From positions 248,001 to 312,000 of the forward strand of contig JACQBA010000011.1 of NCBI GenBank assembly GCA_016194745.1: a DNA stretch of 64,000 bases, given 5' to 3'. Positions within the stretch are counted from its first letter, which is position 1; every line of letters begins with the position of its first letter. A program made the translations under genes and the position numbers. This DNA comes from Elusimicrobiota bacterium (lineage in GTDB: Bacteria; Elusimicrobiota; Elusimicrobia; UBA1565; JACRDR01). A model generated the notes under the pieces. It had not been told where the DNA came from and did not search any database. It was given only the letters and a program-made list of their open reading frames with translations. This document shows positions 59,457-64,000 of this stretch, one piece after another.

Positions 59457-61390
59457 AAAAGATCTTCGCAGTCATGATCTGCGCCGCGGTGATACTCCCG
59501 AAGGAGATTCTGGCGCCGGCGGCATGGGCCCAAGACGCGGCGAAGCCGTCGTCAGAGACGAAGGCGTCGCTCGAAGGCATCGAGGTGGCGCCGGACCAGG
59601 TGAAGCTGCATTTGGACGCGCCCGCCCGCTACAACGCGTTCGTCACCGCCAATCCGCCGCGGCTCGTGCTCGAGCTCATTAATACGCACGTCTCGTTGGC
59701 GACGAAGTCCCTCACCGGCAAAGGGAAGATCCTCAAGCGGGTGCGGTCGGGCCAGTTCTCCAGCGACCCGAATCCGGTCGCGCGCGTCGTGATGGATCTA
59801 AACGAGTCTTCGGAATACCAAGTCTCCCTCAACGGCAACGACATCACCGTCAGCCTGAGCGCGACGGCTGCGACGGGCCCCACGGGTCCCGAGGCGGCGC
59901 CCGAGGCGGAGAAGAAGGAGGAGAAGCCGGAGGAGGTCTCGGCGTCGATGTCCGACAAGAACACGCCCGAGCTGGCAGCGATGGCGACGCAGGGGTCCGT
60001 GGTCGCGCCGAGCATCAAGGACGATGCGGCGGCGGCCGCCAAGCGGCCCGTGGCGATCGCGCCGGCGCATCGTGGCTCCAAGCGCGACATCCTCGCGAGC
60101 CTGCCGCACGATCTGATCTCGCTCGACATGGACAACATGGACATCGGCGACGTGCTGAAGCTCATGGCGACGAAGGCGAGCTTGAACATCATCTACGGCG
60201 CGGACGTGAGCGGCCCCCTTAGCCTCCACGTCACGGACGTGCCGTTCAACGAGGCCTTCAGCATCATCCTGTCGATGAAGGGCTTGGTCGCCAACCAGGT
60301 CGGCAACAACATCCTGCGGGTACAGACGCCTGGGATGCTCACCGCCGAAAGGACGGCGGCGGTCGGCGTCACCCGCATCTTCACGCTGAACTACCGCAAG
60401 GCGTCCGAGGTGAAGGGGGAGCTCGACCAGATCCGTACGGCGGAGAAACGCGTCGGCGTCGCCGTGGCCGACGATGTTAACAACCAATTGATCGTGACCG
60501 AGACGCCGGACGGACTGGCGTCTACGGAGAGGCTCTTGGCGCAGATCGACATCCGCCCTTTGCAGGTGCTGATCGAGACCAAGCTCGTCGAAGTCAACCT
60601 CAACAACGACACCGCCTTTGGGATCCAGTGGGACTACTTCCAGTTCGACACCGGCAAGGCCTTGGGCAAGGAAGGCGCCACCACGATCGGTTCCGGAATC
60701 ACGCCGACCGGCGCGGGCGCGGTTCCCTTCGATCAGAACGCAGTGACGACGCCGGGACGGTCCGCCGGCGCGTTGCCTGTCGGCGCGGCGGGCCGCGGCA
60801 CCGGCGTGTTCCTGCCCTCGGACAAGGTGTTCGGGGCGTTCACTCTCGGTCGTATCACGAACAACTACATCCTTTCGGCGACGCTGACGGCGGCCGCGTC
60901 GTCGGGCAAGGCGAAGGTCTTGTCCGATCCGAAGATCGCGACGCTGAACGGCAAGCAGGCTACGATCAATATCACGACGCAGATCCCGTACGTCACGTCC
61001 AACGTCTCCGCGACGGGCGCGCAGACGCAGTCGGTCGCCTATACGACGACCGGCATTCAGATGGCCGTCACGCCGACGATCACGGCCGATCGGCGCATCA
61101 GCCTCGTGGTCACGCCGACCGTCAGCAAGCCCTCGGCGGTGGCCGCGTCGGCGGGAGCGACGGGCGCGCTGGCGGTCGACAACCGGACCGCCACGACGAA
61201 CGTCCTCGTCAAGGACGGAGAGACGATCGTCATCGGCGGCATCATCACGGACTCCGAGAGCGACGTCATCGCCAAGGTGCCGATCCTGGGAGACATTCCG
61301 ATCTTGGGCTGGTTGTTCAAGAAGAAGACGAAGAGCCGCTCTCGCGTCGAGTTGTTGATCTTCGTCACCACCAAAATACTGCCGGACTAA
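59453..61390 (+). CDS. pilQ: Type IV pilus outer-membrane secretin PilQ
   Basis: 645 residues. Signal peptide, one AMIN-type domain (residues about 45-140, RYNAFVTANPPRLVLELI), an acidic linker, an STN/N0 domain (SLDMDNMDIGDVLKLMATKASLNIIYG), an N1 domain, and the C-terminal secretin (VLIETKLVEVNLNNDTAFGIQWDYFQF; VLSDPKIATLNGKQATINI; VKDGETIVIGGII; VPILGDIPILGWLFK). Forms the gated outer-membrane pore for the pilus. Confidence 0.93.
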   Translation: MKKIFAVMICAAVILPKEILAPAAWAQDAAKPSSETKASLEGIEVAPDQVKLHLDAPARYNAFVTANPPRLVLELINTHVSLATKSLTGKGKILKRVRSGQFSSDPNPVARVVMDLNESSEYQVSLNGNDITVSLSATAATGPTGPEAAPEAEKKEEKPEEVSASMSDKNTPELAAMATQGSVVAPSIKDDAAAAAKRPVAIAPAHRGSKRDILASLPHDLISLDMDNMDIGDVLKLMATKASLNIIYGADVSGPLSLHVTDVPFNEAFSIILSMKGLVANQVGNNILRVQTPGMLTAERTAAVGVTRIFTLNYRKASEVKGELDQIRTAEKRVGVAVADDVNNQLIVTETPDGLASTERLLAQIDIRPLQVLIETKLVEVNLNNDTAFGIQWDYFQFDTGKALGKEGATTIGSGITPTGAGAVPFDQNAVTTPGRSAGALPVGAAGRGTGVFLPSDKVFGAFTLGRITNNYILSATLTAAASSGKAKVLSDPKIATLNGKQATINITTQIPYVTSNVSATGAQTQSVAYTTTGIQMAVTPTITADRRISLVVTPTVSKPSAVAASAGATGALAVDNRTATTNVLVKDGETIVIGGIITDSESDVIAKVPILGDIPILGWLFKKKTKSRSRVELLIFVTTKILPD

Positions 61391-61396
61391 CCCGGC

Positions 61397-62860
61397 ATGA
61401 TCCTGCCCGCCCTGGTGGCCTGCCTCACGGCCCTGGGGCCGCTGCTGCGGGGCTCGTGGGACTTGTGGGCTCAGTCGATCATCCACCTGGCCGTCGTGGC
61501 GGGGCTCACCGCCTGGCTGGTCTCCCGCGCCATCGGAGGCTACCTGCCGCTGCCCAGCGCGAAGATCCTGGCATGGACCGCGTTGCTCGCGGTCTTGAGC
61601 GGCGTCTCGACGTTTCTCAGTCCCGTCCATTCCGTCGCGCGCCAGAACTGGCTCGTCTTCCTGGAGGCGCTGTGGATCTTCCCGGCCATGGCCGCGCTCT
61701 CCAAGGACCACCGCGCGTGGATCGACGAGGCCATCCGCGTCGCCGGCTGGCTGCTCATGGCGCTCGCGTTCTATCAGCATTTCGCGCTGGGGGACGAGCG
61801 TCCGGCGTCGGCGCTTCTCAACCAGAACGTGTACGCGGGCGCGGCGCTGCTCTTCCTGGCGCTGGCGGCCGAGAAAGGCGACTGGCTTCTGGCGGCCGGG
61901 CTCGCCTTGTCCCTGTGCTGGACCCGCAGCGTCGGCGCGTGGCTCGGACTTTCCGCGGCCGTCGTGCTGACGCAGCGCGGTACGAGCCGCTGGAGGGTAT
62001 GGACCGGGGGCGTCGTCCTGCTCGGCTGCGCGATCGCGATCTACGGCAAGCTCGGCTCACCGGAGGTGCTGCACCGCTGGTGGTGGTGGAAGGCCGCCGT
62101 CCGCATGGCGCTCGACCGGCCCTGGTTCGGCTACGGCCCCGGAGCGTTCGCCTACGTGCTCCCCGCCTACTTGCGGCAGCCCGCGGGGCTCAACAGCCTG
62201 TACGCGCATCAATATCCGCTCGAGATCTGCGCGGAATACGGGATCCCCTTCGCGCTCCTATGGTTCGCGGGCCTGTTCCGCTGCATCACGCTGAGCCAAT
62301 CGCATAAGCGCTTCGGCGTGATCGCCGTGCTCATTCACTCCTTGTGGGACTACCCCCTGTCGATTCCCGCGGTGTTCTGGCTGTTCGCGTACTTCGCCGC
62401 CTCGTCGCTTCCCGACAGCGCCGAGGGTCTCACCGTCCCGTTCTCGCGAAAGCTGCCGGCGGCCGCGGCGGTGCTGGGCGCGGGCCTGGCGCTGTGCGTG
62501 CGCGCCTCCGACGTGTGGAGGGCCGACCGTCTCACGGTGGCGGCTCGCGTGGAGATCGAGCGCGGCGATCTCGCGGCGGCGTCCGTGATCCTCGAGACCG
62601 CGGCGCGGCTCGTGCCGGACGAGCCTGAGATCCCGCGGCTCCAAGGGGAGATCTTCGTACGCGACGCCGCCGCGGCGCGCGGGGGCCATGCCGCCGGCTC
62701 ATTGGTCGAGGCGGCGTCGCGCCTCGAACGGTCGGTGCGGCTCAATCCCTACCGCCGGTCGACGTGGACTCACCTGGCGACGGTCTACCGGCGTCTCGGG
62801 AGCCCGGACGTCGCGGAGCGTATCTCGAAGGAGGCGGCCGCCTACGTCGCGGCGCCATGA
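61397..62860 (+). CDS. O-antigen ligase/polymerase-like (Wzy/WaaL) membrane protein
   Basis: 487 residues. About ten hydrophobic helices, with the Wzy_C/O-antigen ligase pattern: WWWWKAAVRMALDRPWFGYGPGAFAYVLP ahead of a periplasmic loop holding a conserved His (YAHQYPLEICAEYGIPFALLWF). The last 110 residues form TPR-like helices (ARVEIERGDLAAASVILETAARLVPDEPEI). Such proteins join glycans to lipid A core or to pilins (PilO/TfpO-type ligases); adjacency to pilQ makes pilin glycosylation a possibility. Confidence 0.8.
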   Translation: MILPALVACLTALGPLLRGSWDLWAQSIIHLAVVAGLTAWLVSRAIGGYLPLPSAKILAWTALLAVLSGVSTFLSPVHSVARQNWLVFLEALWIFPAMAALSKDHRAWIDEAIRVAGWLLMALAFYQHFALGDERPASALLNQNVYAGAALLFLALAAEKGDWLLAAGLALSLCWTRSVGAWLGLSAAVVLTQRGTSRWRVWTGGVVLLGCAIAIYGKLGSPEVLHRWWWWKAAVRMALDRPWFGYGPGAFAYVLPAYLRQPAGLNSLYAHQYPLEICAEYGIPFALLWFAGLFRCITLSQSHKRFGVIAVLIHSLWDYPLSIPAVFWLFAYFAASSLPDSAEGLTVPFSRKLPAAAAVLGAGLALCVRASDVWRADRLTVAARVEIERGDLAAASVILETAARLVPDEPEIPRLQGEIFVRDAAAARGGHAAGSLVEAASRLERSVRLNPYRRSTWTHLATVYRRLGSPDVAERISKEAAAYVAAP

Positions 62861-64000
62861 ACATGCGGCGATGGGCGTGGCTCCTGTTTCTCACGTGCGC
62901 CGCCGCGATCCTATGGAGCGACCGCGCCGTTGCCGGCGTAGCGCTGACCTCCAGCATCTGGCTCCTCGCGGCCGTGTCCGACGAGACTCTCCGCCTGCCC
63001 CGGGGCACCGGTGCGTGGACGGCGTGGGTGATTTGGTGCGCGTTCTCCCTGATCCTCTCCAGACAGCCGCTCGCGGGGCTCGGCGCGTGGTGGGTCGAGG
63101 CCACCGCGGTCTCGGGACTCGTGCTCGCGTTCACGTGGTGGCGCGATCCGCAGCGCCGGGCGTTGACCGGATGGCTCATCGCCGGAGGCGCATTGGCCGC
63201 GGCGTGCGCCGTTCTTCGCGTGTCGTGGATTCCTGGTCCCGTTCTCGCGTGCGTGTCGGTCGTCATCGCCGCGGTCGCGTCGGCCTCCGACGGGGTCTCC
63301 ATGCCGATCCGCGTCTTCTCGGCGGCGGCCGCTCTCTTGGGCGGAGGGTTGATGGTCCTGTTCGGCTGGCAGCACGTGCTCACGCCGACGCTCGCCGCGG
63401 CGGCCGCCGCGATCGGACTGACGAGCTCCGGGGCGTACGGGCGATTTCTCGCCGCGGCGCTGGGCGCCGCCGCGGCCGGTCTCGTCCTGCGGGATGGAAC
63501 CGCGGCGGCGGTCGTCGGCCAGTGGATGGCGGCGTTCAAGAGCTCTTCGGCCGCCGGGGTAGGTCCCGGGCAGGCCGTCTACCTCCGCGCCGGATCGTCC
63601 TCCATACCGGCCCGCGTCCTGCTGGAGGTGGGCTGGATCGGCGCCTTGCTTTACTTCGGCGCCTTTGTCGATTCCTTTCCCCGGAAACTCTCGGCACAAA
63701 GCGTCTGGCGGAGGCTGGCGGCGGGCGCGTACCTGGCGCTAGCGTTTCTTTCCCTGACCGACGCGACCATGGCCGCGCCCGCTCTGAGGGTTCTCACGTT
63801 CGTCGCCCTCGCGGCGGCGTCGGGATTTCGTCCGGAGCGGGACGATTCGTCCGCCGACGTGGCCGGCTTCCGCGAATGGACGAAGCCGCGCTGGGCGTCG
63901 GCGTTCTGCGCGGCCGCGTGCGCGTGCGCGTGGCTCCCGACATGGGCGCTGTCGAGCGGAGAGAGGATGGCGTCGTCGTCCGATCCCGTCCGCAGGCTCG
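62857..64000 (+). CDS. Polytopic membrane protein, O-antigen ligase-like (partial)
   Basis: Starts at ATG 62857 (ATGA overlap with the previous gene) and stays open to the window end, 381 codons. Many hydrophobic helices. A GVGPGQAVYLRA segment and EVGWIGALLYFGAF resemble the G-x-G-P...E-G-x-x-G-L pattern of O-antigen polymerases/ligases. A second ligase-like gene in tandem with the one before it. The C terminus is outside the window. Confidence 0.6.
   Translation, partial: MNMRRWAWLLFLTCAAAILWSDRAVAGVALTSSIWLLAAVSDETLRLPRGTGAWTAWVIWCAFSLILSRQPLAGLGAWWVEATAVSGLVLAFTWWRDPQRRALTGWLIAGGALAAACAVLRVSWIPGPVLACVSVVIAAVASASDGVSMPIRVFSAAAALLGGGLMVLFGWQHVLTPTLAAAAAAIGLTSSGAYGRFLAAALGAAAAGLVLRDGTAAAVVGQWMAAFKSSSAAGVGPGQAVYLRAGSSSIPARVLLEVGWIGALLYFGAFVDSFPRKLSAQSVWRRLAAGAYLALAFLSLTDATMAAPALRVLTFVALAAASGFRPERDDSSADVAGFREWTKPRWASAFCAAACACAWLPTWALSSGERMASSSDPVRRL

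Noticed and set aside
59798..61780. Minus-strand frame antisense to pilQ (660 codons)
   Set aside because: Low-complexity Arg/Asp/Gly-rich shadow; PilQ motifs are on the plus strand.

Overview
The window is a GC-rich (roughly two-thirds G+C), very gene-dense chromosomal segment of a diderm bacterium. It carries a lipid A operon (lpxD, lpxC, fabZ, lpxA, lpxI, lpxB, msbA) with bamA and ompH, and a type IV pilus operon (pilM to pilQ). The lpxI/Gfo-Idh/lpxB arrangement, the pilus genes and a small bacterial histone would suit a high-GC member of the Elusimicrobiota or a neighbouring phylum. That placement is inference from gene content; no rRNA or other marker is present. There are no tRNA, rRNA, CRISPR, IS or phage genes, and no gene-free stretch longer than about 230 bases.

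Region 1 (1-32.9 kb) is an accessory region of frequent strand switches, dominated by exported proteins. It holds eight DctP-type (TRAP) solute-binding proteins with no DctQ/DctM membrane subunits nearby. One of the eight is in an operon with an ABC permease and ATPase instead. Around them lie two paralogous SAM-methyltransferase-like proteins with signal peptides, two paralogous permuted papain-like (YiiX/NlpC-P60-like) proteins, a redoxin/cytochrome c/copper-monooxygenase-like fusion, two alkaline-phosphatase-superfamily (sulfatase-like) proteins, a formylglycine-generating-enzyme-like protein without the catalytic cysteines, and SGNH/esterase proteins. There is also a Dlt-like trio (ACP, MBOAT, AMP-ligase) and an operon of a THI5-type binding protein, a CRTAC1-like FG-GAP/ASPIC protein and an RnfD/NqrB-like membrane protein. 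All eight TRAP proteins lack the arginine that normally clamps the ligand carboxylate, so their ligands, or their role, probably differ from the textbook one.

Region 2 (32.8-46.9 kb, minus strand) is one long envelope operon: bamA, ompH, lpxD, lpxC, fabZ, lpxA, lpxI, a Gfo/Idh dehydrogenase, lpxB, msbA, a ZIP metal transporter and a short (p)ppGpp synthetase/hydrolase. Region 3 (47.0-54.3 kb, minus strand) is a tightly overlapping seven-gene operon: HAD phosphatase, nucleotidyltransferase, ATP-grasp, class III aminotransferase, Gfo/Idh dehydrogenase, CDP-alcohol phosphatidyltransferase and myo-inositol-1-phosphate synthase. It looks like a pathway for an uncharacterised, possibly aminated, inositol-containing lipid head group or solute. 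This is the best candidate in the window for an undescribed biosynthetic system. Region 4 (54.3-64 kb) holds a 66-aa histone-fold protein with its own strong promoter, a large polytopic membrane protein, pilMNOPQ preceded by a promoter and an intrinsic terminator (attenuator or small RNA), and two membrane proteins of O-antigen ligase/polymerase type, the last cut by the window end.

Two expression signals recur. TRAP genes at 4828, 7611, 10747 and 16929 share a TTGCG(G/C)-17 bp-TATA(A/C)T promoter, and three of the four also have a clear Shine-Dalgarno. Many other genes begin only 6-10 bases after a -10 box, implying leaderless or nearly leaderless mRNAs. All seven tail-to-tail gene pairs abut or overlap.
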